A DNA stretch of 64,000 bases from Dysidea avara (lineage: Eukaryota > Porifera > Demospongiae > Dictyoceratida > Dysideidae), in assembly GCF_963678975.1 (NCBI RefSeq), contig NC_089272.1:28063780-28127779 (forward strand), given 5' to 3'. The position numbers and the translations under genes are program-made. The notes below the pieces were generated by a model. That model did no database searches. It saw only the letters and a list, made by a program, of their open reading frames with translations, and was not told the origin of the DNA. Shown piece by piece: positions 13,701-26,600 of the stretch (its first letter is position 1; each line of letters opens with the position of its first letter).

Positions 13701-14249
13701 ATTAATAACAAGTATTCCATCAGTACCAGTATTGACAATTATTGAAACATTTGTAACACTGACAGCCACACAGTAGTGTATATGTACTGCTGCATTACGA
13801 TGAAGTATTGCGGTATCAATATAAGTAGGGACATTGTAAGCATTGAATTTATCAAGATAATTTTTTCTACATCCAACAACTTTCATATTTTGTACAGCAA
13901 TTCTAATAACATTTATTACAGCTATACCAACCGATGAATTTGCACAATTAATTGTACTGTGGTTTCCAATAACTGTGATATTACTTAGATTTTGTATGAC
14001 AAAATCTTCCTTAAGATTATAAAATCCCCACAAGAATACGAGTTGAGAATCCGATGTGAAACACATTTTACTATTGTTGACACATTGTGATAAGGTGATA
14101 GTGTTACTGTTGTTGGTAGAGTGATGATCATCAGGTGTGATGTAGAGTGTATGAGATGTTACTTGTAGAGTCAGTGATGTTACAACAAGCAAGAAAAAAC
14201 TAGGGGGAAAAAACATCACCAATTTACAACCTATACAGGAATTATGCAT
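10713..14249 (-). pseudogene. Beta-helix-like multi-membrane protein, three lesions
   Basis: A paralogue of the gene at 2-3346 retaining a 5' end: Met at 14249 and a signal peptide-like core (MFFPPSFFLLVVTS). It runs through beta-helix, Cys-rich and membrane regions to the conserved tail TFNYKDFREPLIAVTD. Alignment to the intact copy shows three disruptions: a 1-base deletion near 13052, an in-frame TGA at 12732-12730 with the same frame continuing beyond it, and a 2-bp deletion in a GTGTGG run near 12291. Everything else is collinear and well conserved, so decay is recent, or some lesions are assembly errors. The long reading frame without introns suits a single-exon family. Confidence 0.85.
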
Positions 14250-15704
14250 AGACTAACAGTGGTTGCATAATCAGTTATAGCCCTTGTCAACATAGGATAC
14301 TATCATTTAAATTTCCCGACCTTATTAAACAGGTGGTTGAATGTGGCAGATCACTTTGTAATGACAAAATTATTTGAGTTTTTGGCTTAAACTGATGGTC
14401 TTACTATACAGCGACCTAAGTAGGTAGGATTCACTATATATGTATGTATATATATATACATTGCAGATACAAAAATTTTAATATAATTATGGTATGCAGA
14501 TGCAATGCATCTACATGGAGCATGCACATACTGTACATTGTTCATTATCCTATATAGCTACACAAAATGTCTATATTATTTAATATACATAATGTATACC
14601 TGATCATTGTTAACAAAGCAGCAATTGTATCTGAATGCACTGATTATATAACTGCTGTCCACTACACAGTCATAAAGCTATAATACTATATTGTACTTGT
14701 TATGTATTATTTTATTGAATACATATATACAGAACAATACAGTAGACAACCTTCACTTTATCTGTTTTAAATGTTATAGTGTATAAATCTGAAATAATAG
14801 CACCAAGATTTCATTTTCAAGTATATAAATGGTTAACATCAGCTATAGTATCTACGTAGCTAAATTGATCAATTAATGTTTTTACGTATTGTATGTAATA
14901 GGCCATGAAAACTAATTATTTGCTTCTAATTTGGTTCCCTGCATGATCTTTTTTGGGAAGAGAACATATTTTGCAGTCATTACATAATAATAATCAGACA
15001 ATAGATAATCAATTATGAATACATTTTATGCTGCGGTTGAAAAGTTTATAGGTCTTGATTTTATGTTACAATGTACAAACTATAATACATCAACTTTTAC
15101 ATTTAATGCACTACTATTATTATGTCAAATGCAATAAAATAAAATAAAAGAACTTGATCAATTCAGGGGAGTTGGTATACAGAATAATTACATACATATA
15201 CTAAAGTTTAAAATGATGTGTATTAAGCTTAAAATATTATATATAAAGGTAAAATATTATATATAAAGGTAAAATATTACTATATTCCCAAATTTTATGC
15301 TCCTGCTCTGAACTGATTAGCATAAGCCACTCATTCTCAACACTAGCAACTGAGGGGAATTAATCAAGGGCTTCAAGTCTTTGATCCAAGTGAGGCACAA
15401 AGTGTGTTTGTTGAACAGGTGGTTAAACTTGCAGTAATCACTCCATTAATGTTATTTCTGTGGAATATTTGGGCATAATTGCTGCATTCCTACTAGAATT
15501 GTAATGTTGATAATATAATACTAGACTAGGTATATATATACATTATAATGCAAACTAGTCATTGATATATGACAACCCAAATAGACATTAAAAACATAAA
15601 CACTACCATCAACATGAATATCTTGCTATAATAGCTACTAAGAATTAAATCTTTGTGCATTATTAAAGACTGTTATAACATTGTTCTGTTGTTTATTCCT
15701 ACTG
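14250..15704. other. Upstream/intergenic stretch with short tandem repeats
   Basis: Holds the presumptive 5' flank of the pseudogene at 10713-14249, a TA-rich run at ~14437-14460, and ~2.5 tandem copies of a 22-bp unit (AAAATATTATATATAAAGGT) at ~15230-15282. No coding exon was seen. Confidence 0.4.
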
Positions 15705-18700
15705 CAGGGGCGTAGCAAGGCAAAAAATATGAGGGGGACCCATGCATGTACTGGTATAAGAGGGGAGGGTGAAGTTATGTACTTGTGGGAACATGCATAG
15801 TGCACGAAGCGCACTCAGAGCATGCAAAGCATGCTCTCCTTCTAGGTGGGTCTGGGGGCATGCCCCCCAGGAAATTTTTGAAAAACAAGTGTTATAAGAC
15901 TGAATCTGGAAGCAAATTTAACCATTATTTCGATTACAGGCATGGTTAAATAAAGAGTCTGATAGAAATGATGTATACCATGTTAATGATGTGAACATGC
16001 ATGTTTTTGAATTAACTTCCTATATTAGAAAAGTACATAAATAAGATGTACATATATAGCTATAGCTATAAAAATACTTAGCTATATAATCACAACACAA
16101 TATTATTAAAACCTTCCAAAATAATACATTCTACGTTTGTTTGCAGATGCAAAGTCCTTAGCTAAGTTACACAAGTCAAGTGAATCTGTAATGTCTCTGT
16201 GGATATATAATAGGAACAAATTATTTAATCTGGAACTTGTCTTAGTACTTCTGAGATAAGTTTTCACATGTCTGAGGGAAGAAAAGGAGCGTTCAGCAGT
16301 AGAAGTTGTCACTGGAAATGTTAGATACAATTTTAAAAGTTTATCAACCTCTCGTAGCAAGCCCTTGTATATTGAACTCTCATTCATTACACTTGCTATT
16401 GTTCTCACATTGGTTACCTTTTTTATGCCTAAACAACTTGTTTTAATTGCATCTGGTAGCATTGACAGTTGGGTCTTCAAGTTTTCAAATGCAAAATCAT
16501 TCTTCAAATACATCTCTAAATCTGGAGAGATACTCTTTTCTGTATTACCATTAGAAAATTCAATAAGAATCGATTCAATTTCATTTACAATTCCTAGATC
16601 CTTTTGAATAAACCTTCTTTCAACTTCACCAGCAGTTGCTTCAGCTACTTCAAAATACATGCGACGGTGTCTGTCTTTTGGAGTTTCATAAATGTGGGAA
16701 CTCGCACCATCATCAATTCTTCTAGGCCTTTTTCTTTGACGTGGAAGGGTCGGTTCTGCTGTTAAATTGACACTCTCACGCATCACTTCACTGTAAAAAC
16801 TATTAAACCTTGCTTCATTTCTCATGGAATTTAAATGCGTTATGAGAAGTTGAGCACCACGAACTGCCTCTTGTACAGTGACATCCTTTGCTTGAATATT
16901 TATTGATACCTGTTCTGCAGCAGAAAATATGAGATATGCAAGTTTTAGACCAAAAAAGTATCAAAATTGTCCATCTTTGATGCCATTCCATTAGCTTTTG
17001 CAGCATACTCATCATGACCTTTACTAATCTCATCTAAAGCACTCTGGATAGTGCTGTAATTTTTCAATATACTGGAAATCGATGAGTGTCTTACAGTCCA
17101 TCTAGTTGGACACAACATTCGAAGATGTGGTGTCAGTTCACCAGTATTAACAGTTACTTCCTTTCTTAGACTTTCAAACAATGTTAATCTTTTAGGGGAC
17201 ATTTTGATCAGTTGTGTTAACTCATAAATAAAGTTTAAAACATCTCTTATCATGTCACAAGTCTTTGTTACATCCTTTAAGCAAAGATTCAAACTGTGAG
17301 CAAGGCAATGAACGTACAACGCTTGCTCAACTTCTGCTTTAAATAGAGCTTGCACTCCATTATTGATGCCACTCATATTGGATGCACCATCATAAGCCTG
17401 ACCTCGGCATTGATTGATTGAAAGCGAACATGTAGAGATTAAAGTATCTTTTACTGCTGAAAAGATTGTTTGGGCTTTAGTATCAGGTAACTGAACAAGG
17501 CCAACAGTACTTTCATGTGTTTCATAATTGTCATCTGTCCACCTAAGGGACATTGACATTTGCTCATTGTGAGAAACGTCTGTGGCCTCATCTACAATTA
17601 CAGAGTACCATAATGATTTGCTAACATCAGCTAAAATGTTCCTCAGAACAGATTTGCTCATTAATGTGATAATCTCGTTAACAATTTCTGGTGATATGTA
17701 CTCCCTCCGATTGAGCCAAGAGATCATTTCTGGACAATCTTTTGCCTGTAGTAGTAGTAATTGATAGAGGTTACCACTAAATGATTCTGCATCCTCTCTG
17801 TGACCACGTAAGGGCAGTCCTTGACGTGAAAGGTATTGGATTGTTTGCAGTAGCTTCATAAACATTTTTCTATGGTACTCTTGATCTTTCCTTAGCTGAG
17901 TATCACATAGGGCATCAATTCTAACTCCTTTGGCCTTGGCTGTAAGCTTTTCAACAGCCTCCCTATGCATGTTACTGCATTCATGCTCACGAAACTTTTC
18001 GAGAGCTTTCTTCCAATTGTTAAAACCTTGACGAATAAAAGTTGACTTTGCATGTATGGAGTTCAGCAAGCACTGCTCATTAGCTGCTCTACAAGTTGCA
18101 CAATATACCTTATATTCAGATGTACACACAGTGATCCAAGGATGTGCTTCATACCAACTACTTTGAATCGTTCTTGAATGAGATTTCTGCTTGCCATGTT
18201 CTTTGCTAGAGTATAACTGTTGTCTTTTAGAGCTATCAACTGCTGAAGGATGGTAAGGAATGTTAAAGTTAGTACAGCACTGACACTCGCATGGACTAGC
18301 AATGGATGACGATGATGGACTACTAGTGGTAGCAGTAAGTGATGGCATATCCCTAACTTGATCAAGTTGATGGTAATTCAACAATACAGCTTCACTCAAA
18401 CTTTGACTTGAGCTCTCTGGTTCAAACGAGTGAGGTTGCTCTGATTCAGCTACCTCCATCAGATTCACGCTCACAGATCCATCATTACACACACTGTTAT
18501 GGCTAAAACAAGGCGGATTTTCAGATCCACCTCCGCTAGTACCGCTTGAGGAGCCTCCTTTAGAAGCTCCTTCACTAACAACCGAATTCTGTGAGCCTCT
18601 GTTAGTGGTACAAAACAATTCGTCTAAAGTTTTCTGCCGAGACATAAAACAGCTCTTCGATAATTATCTAACACGTGTCACCATGTGCTAGCACCACGTG

Positions 18701-18976
18701 AGTTTTAACATATTTCACAGCATTTTAGCGCCTCTACAATTATTTCAAATAAACTGGGCATGCTTTCACTCAGTGTCTCCCTCGGTGTCTCCAATCAATA
18801 TCGTCAGTCAGGGAAGACAATACATCAGCGCAAGTAGGTATGGTTATATCACGTGATGTATTACTGTAAAATGGCTCCTGCTGGCAACTGAATAAGACCT
18901 GGCCTGTTCTCTATATGCATGGCCACAGACTAGGGGGGCCCTGGCCCCTGTGGCCCCCCCTGTTCCTACGCCCCTG
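15705..18976 (-). mobile_element. hAT DNA transposon, near-complete
   Basis: A 3272-bp element with ends CAGGGGCGTAGCAAGG and CCTACGCCCCTG (11-bp matching TIR). It encodes a hAT transposase on the minus strand. Flanks TCCTACTG and TTAACTGC are not a convincing 8-bp duplication, so the insertion is old or rearranged. The subterminal sequence has the C/G-rich runs also seen in the local hAT MITEs. Confidence 0.85.
16106..18645 (-). CDS. hAT transposase, ZMYM/TTF-type zinc finger, one frameshift
   Basis: Start Met at 18645 (MSRQKTLDELF). Residues 1-150 are Ser-rich. A TTF/BED-like zinc finger lies at ~160-230 (WYEAHPW, YCATC, FREHECSNMH). The RNase H-like core has D352 in VDEATD, D419 in QAYDGASNMSG and a CLAH motif at 447-450. 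The C-terminal dimerisation segment (TAERSFSSLRHVK) supplies the third acidic residue. The 566-codon first part ends at 16945. The frame resumes one base out at a run of six A/T (16952-16957) where seven would restore it, and continues without stops to 16106. It is thus either an inactivated copy or a sequencing error in a homopolymer. It mobilises its own element; total length would be about 845 residues, normal for the family. Confidence 0.88.
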
Positions 18977-19176
18977 TTAACTGCTCACTGTTTGGTAGCC
19001 TGTTATCAATCTTTATTACTATTCTTTTTTCATGGTTAACATCTTCGGCCAGATATTCTTGATTGTCTTCATTATCATTACTCACATTTTCAAATGCTAC
19101 AACATTTCTCATTGCTACTGAATCATCTGCATAGAGATTGAATAAATTTACTATAATGCACACTGCAGATGTTAGA
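18977..19176 (-). other. Exon-like open frame cut by the hAT insertion
   Basis: Immediately outside the hAT end, the minus strand is open with acidic, tail-like composition (VVAFENVSNDNEDNQEYL, IDNRLPNSEQL). A splice acceptor-like ATGCAG precedes ATGATTCAG near 19125, giving a phase-1 start like the exons of the receptor gene upstream. The receptor's anchor exon ends in its own stop, so a link is only a guess. The product is not recognised. Confidence 0.25.
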
Positions 19177-19300
19177 CTATTATCATAAAACTAAAGCTTT
19201 ATTTACTGTATCAAGTCAATTTATTAATTAGCAAATAAAGCTTTAGTTTTATGACAATAGTCTAACATCTGCAATTTGCATTATAATAAATTTATTCAAA
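19139..19300. repeat. Foldback (hairpin) element, ~66-bp arms
   Basis: Bases 19139-19204 and 19232-19298 are nearly perfect inverted copies around a ~27-bp spacer (shared core AGATGTTAGACTATT and AAACTAAAGCTTTATTT). No clear target duplication. It overlaps the exon-like frame at 18977-19176. Confidence 0.8.
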
Positions 19301-19540
19301 CTTACTAAAATGTGCCCAAAAGAAATAATGACTGCAATACATATTGTTACATTTGATATTTAAAACACATCGTATAACTGAAATAGTTACTGCTTCTTGG
19401 TTTTGCAGAAATAAGATTAAGATACTGTAATAGAGTACTCTAATGCAGGTTATTATGCAGCAATCAGGAAACATTGATGTACTCCAATAAAACAGTCAGT
19501 TCTCAAGCATAGCCTTGATTTTGAAAGCACAATGATGAGG

Positions 19541-19790
19541 ACTGACTGACTGACGGACGGACGGACTGACTGACTGACTGACTGACTGACTGACTGACTG
19601 ACTGACTGACTGACTGACTGACTGACTGACCAGACAAGCATAACTCAATAAAACTAAGACTATGGGATTGATTTTATCACTGTTAGATATCTCTTAAGCT
19701 GTGTGGGTTCCCTTTGCACTGTCAGTAGAAAGAAATGTGACACAAAGGTGAACAAAGGTAGTGTAAGTTCATGATGCATGCATTGTAACA
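19541..19790 (-). repeat. (GACT)n array inside a dispersed repeat copy
   Basis: About 22 GACT/GACG units occupy 19541-19630, followed by CAGACAAGCATAACT, which matches the flank of similar arrays at 22084-22160, 28960-29115 and 31200-31260. This copy looks rearranged: its GACACAAAGG segment at 19739 is inverted relative to the array. Confidence 0.7.
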
Positions 19791-20454
19791 GTACCTACTG
19801 CTGTATGTCAAACAAGATATTGATTCATGGTAGTGCATTAAGGCTTCCTTCTGTTGGCTATCATACTTACAGTATAATGGAAATAGTTCATATAGTGACT
19901 AGATTGATTGCAGAGATGGTTTTCGTATTGTTTTCATTTGTAATGATTTGCAACAGGTTGAACAAAACAACTGAAAATGAAGCATAATGGATACATGTTC
20001 AGATGTAAAATTATATCATTATTTCCATTAATGTGATATGTGCGGTCAATATTAAGTAAACAGACAAGTACAAGCATTTTAAGCTTGAGTAGAGATTATA
20101 TAATGAACAGTAGTGAAACAAGCAAAATCACTTACACCTGCAGATATGCTCCCCTGTTTTACTACCTTTTATTTCTATGGTCTCTTAAAATTCTAAGTTT
20201 TCTTGTCCTTGTACTAATTTAATGTACTTTTCATTTTAACTCTTAGAATATCAATATAATTATTAATATGAACAAGCAAAAATAAAACAGGTATACAGTA
20301 AAACAGGTATACACTAAAACATTATGTATAAGAGACAATGTATAAAATGGGACATTAATGGCAGTTGCTATACATGCAACTTGCACAGTGGGCAGTTATG
20401 TTACTGTTAATGTGTATGCAAATGTTTACGCAATAATTATGCTATATTTGACAA

Positions 20455-20606
20455 CTAACTTTGTATATCCGGTTGCTCTTTACAACAACAGAAGGTCACA
20501 ATAAGACCGGATGTCACGAAGACTGCTACTACTATGAATACCACTACCATGACGACAATGAGTATAATATTTTCAGTGCTAATGTTGTTACTACTACTGG
20601 AACCAC
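20455..20606 (-). CDS. Receptor exon 9: transmembrane anchor and stop
   Basis: The acceptor TTTATACAG precedes 20606 and the entry is phase 1. It encodes a Gly/Ser/Asn linker, a 23-residue hydrophobic helix (IILIVVMVVVFIVVAVFV core), three Cys (possible palmitoylation), then KEQPDIQS and a TAG stop. The cytoplasmic tail is therefore only about 11 residues, with no signalling motif. Confidence 0.7.
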
Positions 20607-23600
20607 CTGTATAAACACATACAACATACAAGTTCACATACTATTTATCTTTACAGTATATCCTGTATGCTACTGGATCTGGAAAACCAGTCTTATCACC
20701 CATGACAGCAGGTTTGATTTTCACCTCAAACACAAAGCTACATCAATACACTATCGAATTTCACTATCAAAAGCAGCCAATTAGTGGTCTGTTTTTGCTG
20801 GCTGCTTTTCCCAAGCCCAGTGGTGAGCCGTTCGGACCTTAATGAAGCTCTGGAAAACCTAGGGATGGCTTTATGTGGTTGTATACATCTCTGTGGTGTG
20901 TAATAAAGACCTCTGCTGTAAATTTCCCTTTATGTTGATGTAGGCAGTTTTGAGACCTGCATGGCCCAAAATTTGTCCTGATTCACTCCTGTGGATTCCT
21001 CATTCATTTTGCAAATGACCTCTAGTCCTCCCTTCTCCCCATCCCTATTAGAGCTTGCCTGATACTCAAGTTTAAAAGCAATCTAAAATGGTATGAAACT
21101 GTTGACTACTTGTAGAGTACATGTATATACTGTGGAAGGTACAGTAAGAAACATATGAAATTTTGGTGCATGCAGATTCAAACATTGGTGAACTACAACA
21201 GATTTATTCCTTGAAACTGACATTTCTCAATATAGTTAAATAGGCGATAAGACCAGTTTTCCCAATTGCAGTCACATATATTGTGTTTTACCGGTTAATT
21301 ATATATCTGTGGCTGACATAATAGTCGCACAATAGTCACCCTAGATAGTAGCAACAGCGCAACTTTGAATTATTGTCATAAGAGAGGAGGGAAACATTTA
21401 AGCACCATTAATACAAAGTATGCAAATGTTCTTTTGAGAAAGAAAGTAAAATGAATAGACAATGAATAGGCATCATCGCTTTGTTTAAATAAACTGTGCA
21501 ATCAATGAATTGGTTTTATGCATGGTATTTTGTTGAATGAGAGCCACCCTTGAATAATCAATACCCTTGGATAATAGCCACAGCTTGCATTTAAAAGTGC
21601 ATGTTTACAGCACAGGCTTGAAGAAGAAAGAAAAGGAGTTGTTTTATTGTAAGCCAGGAAATAGCATTTCCGAAAGGAGTCAAATGGATAACACTATTAA
21701 AGAATGGTTAAATGAGGTTAGTTATTTGAAAATCCAGATAAATGTCATAAACCACTGCCTGCCTTTTAGTAGCTGCATTGTGCAGAAAGTTATATGTAGA
21801 AGTCACAACTACTAAGCAGTAAAATATACATAATAGTACGATTACACTATATATAGTAGTTGTTAGAATCATACAGTATGGTATCACTGTATATTAGGTA
21901 TCATGGAGGTTTGGGTTTTCCTAGCCAAAATATCACCCAAACACCAGCTTCACAATACCATCCTAGTGTCTTGGCTGTATTGGTTAGGTATAACCAAGCC
22001 CAAAATTTATATGTGCCTTCAGTAGGGCCTCAGATGTTTCCAATAGATTGCCACAAAATTAAAAAAAAATATTCAATTGAATTTTCTACTGACTGACTAA
22101 CTGCCTGCCTGCCTGCTTGATTCCTTCAGACAAGCACAACTAGATAACATCTAAGGTTACAGGCTCAATTTTTTCACTGTTTGATGTTGCTTCAGCCGGA
22201 TTGGTGCCTTTCGGCATACCAGAGTATGTACAATGTGTGCATCATTGACTTACATTTGTCCTCCTTTTTATGTCCCATTTTTTTTGCTGACAATCCAAAG
22301 TGTTAATTTGCGGTAGTGTGATGGATTTCCTATGCTTGTAAACAGGAATTGTCCATACAGGTATTTTTCGTGGTGACTGGATTGATTGCAGGATGCTTAT
22401 CCTACTGTTCTTTATTTGTAATGCTGTCAAACAGTCTGAACATACATACATAGTTGAAAGCGAAACGTAATGGCCACTTCACTTTTGAGTCAGTAATTGA
22501 TAGTTGGGGTACACTTTCATTACCTGTGGCGCTTTTGATGTGGTATGTGTAGTTTCATCAGTCATAGTGATGTTACAAAAAAGTAAACCAACAAGTATAA
22601 GGAAATATTAGTTTGATTAGGCATCATAGGAAAAGTAGGGAAACAAGAGTTAAGGTCCTGTAGAAGAATGCACTCTTGGTGGGTCTTTGTATTACTAATT
22701 CTGTAAACTCTTAGTATATTATAGAAGTATGCATGCAAGAGATGATGTTGATGATACTGTATGCTTACCAGATGAGGTTGCTGTGGGTGTAGCTGTGAGG
22801 GTTGAAGTTGGTATTGACCTTGTCACTGTACATGTAATATACACCATAACATAGAGCAGCTACGCTTACTACATATAACTTGAAACACATAATAAATGTA
22901 GGCTTTTATCAATGAGTACATGCAGAGTTACAGTGTAATAATTTTAGGAAGAAATCTTTCTTTGGCTTAAATTCTGTAAACTCTTAGTATATTATAGAAG
23001 TATGCAGGCAAGAGATGATGTTGATGATATTGTATTCTTACCATATGAGGTTGCTGTGGGTGTAGCTGTGAGGGTTGAAGTTGGTTTTGACCTTTTCACT
23101 GTATAATATGTAATATGCACCATAACATAGAGCAGCTACTCTTACTACATATAACTTGAAACACATATATAATATAGGCTTTTACCAATGAGTACAGAGT
23201 TACGGTATAACAATTTTAGAGAAATATATCTCTCTTTGGATTAAGGGGGTTACTATCTACATACAATGGAAACAGATCAATAGTTAGTAACTTGTATTCT
23301 ATTTTATCAAACAAAAACTGGCTATTCAAAATGAAATAGCCTTACTGTTAGATTATGTACTTTTTGGTCTGTCATAAATACACTATATAATCATAGTGTC
23401 ATAATAAACTCAAAGGGTTAATCTCAATGATAGCCTGCAAAGTTTGCCACGTTCTTTCACTCTTTCTTTATCTGGTTCTCTTCTGTAAGTTTTCTATAAT
23501 TTAGAATGAACCAACAGTGGTTTCTAAGCTATTTTAAAGATATGTGGGCTAGCAAAAAATATTACTGAGGCCGCACTATAAACGTAACTTGAATGTGTTT

Positions 23601-26600
23601 CCTATCATCTGTATACACACACTTGATATGTAAAAAGAGTGTCTAAAATGCAAGTAGACAAGAATAGACAATAATACACTCACTAGAGTTGCACTGATTT
23701 TTCCACTTTTTAAGCTAAGCGGATATCTGATATTCTTGTCCTATTTTATGACTGTAATGCTCTGCAAGTCACACTTGTGCATGATCCACCAGAAGTAATG
23801 TTTGTAAAGCTAATGCTATGAGGGAACACACTTATCACAAGTCGAAACTGCTAATCAGACAAGTGGGCTAGGGTTCCAATCATTAAGGGTTTAGTTTGTG
23901 GTCACCCCAAGTCATAGTAAATTACCTACATAAGTAAAAGGTACGTACATGCCAGAAGGTTAGACAGTGCTCCAGAAGTTCTACAGCTGAAGGGTAGGTA
24001 TAAAGAGTGGACCCAGGGATCCAACTTTTTTTGGATTTCACAATATATGACCTGGCTATGACACTGTTTATACATGCCCTATGGGTAGGTTGCCATGTTG
24101 GTGTATGTATTTATTTGGTGTATTTATTTGGTATATGTATTTGGTTGTATGTGACCTGTTCTAGTTATACAGCCATGCCACTGAGTTGTTGGGCTGCTTT
24201 TCATGAGTGGATTTCTATAGACATGTTCCAGTCACTAGGAACACTCTGGCACCTTGAACTACCACTGGCCAGCTGGAATATACAGCTAAAGGCATGGATA
24301 CCTTTGAACAGTTGCTCAGATGATTTCTACATGTATGTCTTTTACTTTGAGTGGCACAAGTAGTCCTTACAGCCCAGTGTCCAGTATTTCAGGCTGGAGA
24401 CTCCATATGACCTGCTCGGCCATTTTCTGTGATATGCCAATTGCCCACCCACCACCACTGTGCTTGTGTTACTAATACCATATGAAAAATGTTGCTCAAA
24501 ATCATAGTTCTGTCAGTGTAACTAGCTTGCTGTGGATTAAAGTGGGTTAAACACATGACTAGCTGCATTCACAGTGAAGTTTCAAATTCATAGCTTTTGG
24601 CCTAGCCAAGCTTTACTGGATCAAAATGTAGATCTCTATTGATGTACATACATCAACAGTTTTCCAAACTTAGGTCCCATGAGATTGTTTATAATTGTTC
24701 TAGATACCTCTGCATGTCAGCCTTGCATGGCCAATTCTTTTTATCACAGTGCTCATCAATTAGAAATTATAAGTATCTCTGAAAAAGGGGCTGCAGTTGA
24801 CTGCGCATTAGGCCACTCATGTTGCATGTTTAGCATATTAGTTTATTGCATGTATGTTGCCCAGTTGCTAAAGTTCATATCTTTTGAGCAAACAAATATT
24901 CCTGAGAAATAATTCATTGAAGCGATTACAGCAAGTTAAACCACCTAAATGTTGTCCCTGGATTCACATTCCAGTGGTCCCAGGCTCCATTCATTATATA
25001 CCTAATTTGGTAATAATACATTGCAGGTGTATTAATCTACTAGCCACAGCAATGTGTGATTATGGTAAAAACAGCTAATTATCGGCCTACAAATACCAAT
25101 TACAGGGTACCAATCTGATTATTGCCACAACTTTAGCCACTGCAACTTTACATTCTTATGCAGTGGAGGAGGAAGTAGTTGATATGAGGGGGGGGGAGGC
25201 TGACAGGAGTATAGAGTCTCTGGCAACAGGGGGTTTGGGGGGCACAGCCCCCCAGCCATTTCGACTATCACAATGTCTCAAAGTTCACCAACATTAATTT
25301 ATAGCAATTTTATAGGTACAATTTAAAGCATTTTAACCAATTTTTAGTCAAAACTATTTAAAATAGGCTATTTTCCTGTTAAAAACTTTTTTTGACAAAG
25401 CTTTTAGCTGTTGACTACAAGGTTAATGAACATATAGCATTTATGAGTAGTGCAAAACAGCCTATAGCCACCTGGAAACACTTGATACAGTGGTAAGACA
25501 CTAACTCTTAAAGCAAGAGGTACCTGGTTCAATTCCCACCTTAGGCAACTCAGTTTTTTGCATTTTTAAAAACTTTTATGAACACATTTTCATGAAAGTC
25601 TTGACTGCTCTATTACGGTATTTGAGCATTCTATTAGAGTATACTGATCTTTATCACGGTTTTCAGCCCCACTCCAAGAAGGATAAATTCTGGGCGATAT
25701 CATTCTGAGTGGGGCTTAGCAGCAAAGCGATGAAGCCCCCAGTCCCCCCCACTACCTATGTTCTTATGTAACGCAACTTGTTTTAGAGCCTTGTAGTTAT
25801 GCAGCAGTAGCTACAAACTTTTGAATGAAAGCAGTATGCAATTAAATATTGTATAGTGCTTTTTATTAAACTCTATCCCACTAGGGACCTGTGAGAAGGC
25901 TAAAGCCTGTGAATACAGGGAGTCTGAAACATGTAACTGAAACATTGAAGAATGCAGAAAAAATCCCAGACCCAGTGGTGACTTGATCCCCAGCAACATG
26001 CAGTCGCCATAACTCACTAGTTGATGACATTTCAGGACATTCGCCAGTAGTAACAGTTTCTCTATGGAATCTTGATCCTTCTAATGTGTGATCAAATGTC
26101 CCTCCAGCTGTGATGGAATATGTTCCCTCACATTTTAGACTACTAATTGTCACTGTAGCCATATCATCCATTATGGTGGCTGAGCCTAACATTGTGGACA
26201 ATGTTAAAAACATTATACATTTATAATTTTAATACGTACTTTGTTAAGCATCCTAACACTGTGCTTGTTTTGTTATTGACAGTATTACCAACACATTTGT
26301 TTTTAAACTACTAAATTATATGTCCAAGTTACTATATAGACCAGTGAACTCTGGACACCTGGTTAGAAACCTATGATGAAGGTTCTTCATAAACTATGAA
26401 GAACCAAAGATTTACAAGTGGTTCCTAACCAACTTTCTAGATCAGAAGTGTAGAAACCTTCTAACAGGTTCGGTGATACTAGAAACCTCATTAAAATGAA
26501 AGATAAAAAGCTGTTTTTGCTTTTTATGTAGCGAGGTTGTTTATGCCTTGATATGTACCAGTAGACATTTAATCATTTAATCAGTCATGAACAAAGACTG

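Larger units (their letters stand above)
22698..23244. repeat. Tandem duplication carrying a stalk exon
   Basis: Unit 22698-22970 and unit 22971-23244 are ~273 bp each and highly similar from ATTCTGTAAACTCTTAG to the TTTGG(C/A)TTAA end, with small indels. Each contains one 57-bp exon with its splice sites. Confidence 0.85.

Noticed and set aside
19453-19641. Open frame of repeated Ser-Val-Ser-Gln
   Set aside because: It is only the translation of the GACT/GTCA simple repeat; the similar frame at 28944-29126 is rejected for the same reason.
22502-22560. Another Thr-rich stalk exon (-) ending at a GTAATG donor
   Set aside because: Composition fits (TDETTHTTSKAP), but no acceptor AG was found at a suitable distance.
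24007-24363. 118-codon hydrophobic open frame (+)
   Set aside because: No domain, no signal peptide of convincing type, lies in a receptor intron on the opposite strand and over short tandem repeats.
25472-25545. Functional tRNA gene
   Set aside because: Good B box, but the T-arm and anticodon loop do not fold and U33 is absent; called a tRNA-derived repeat.
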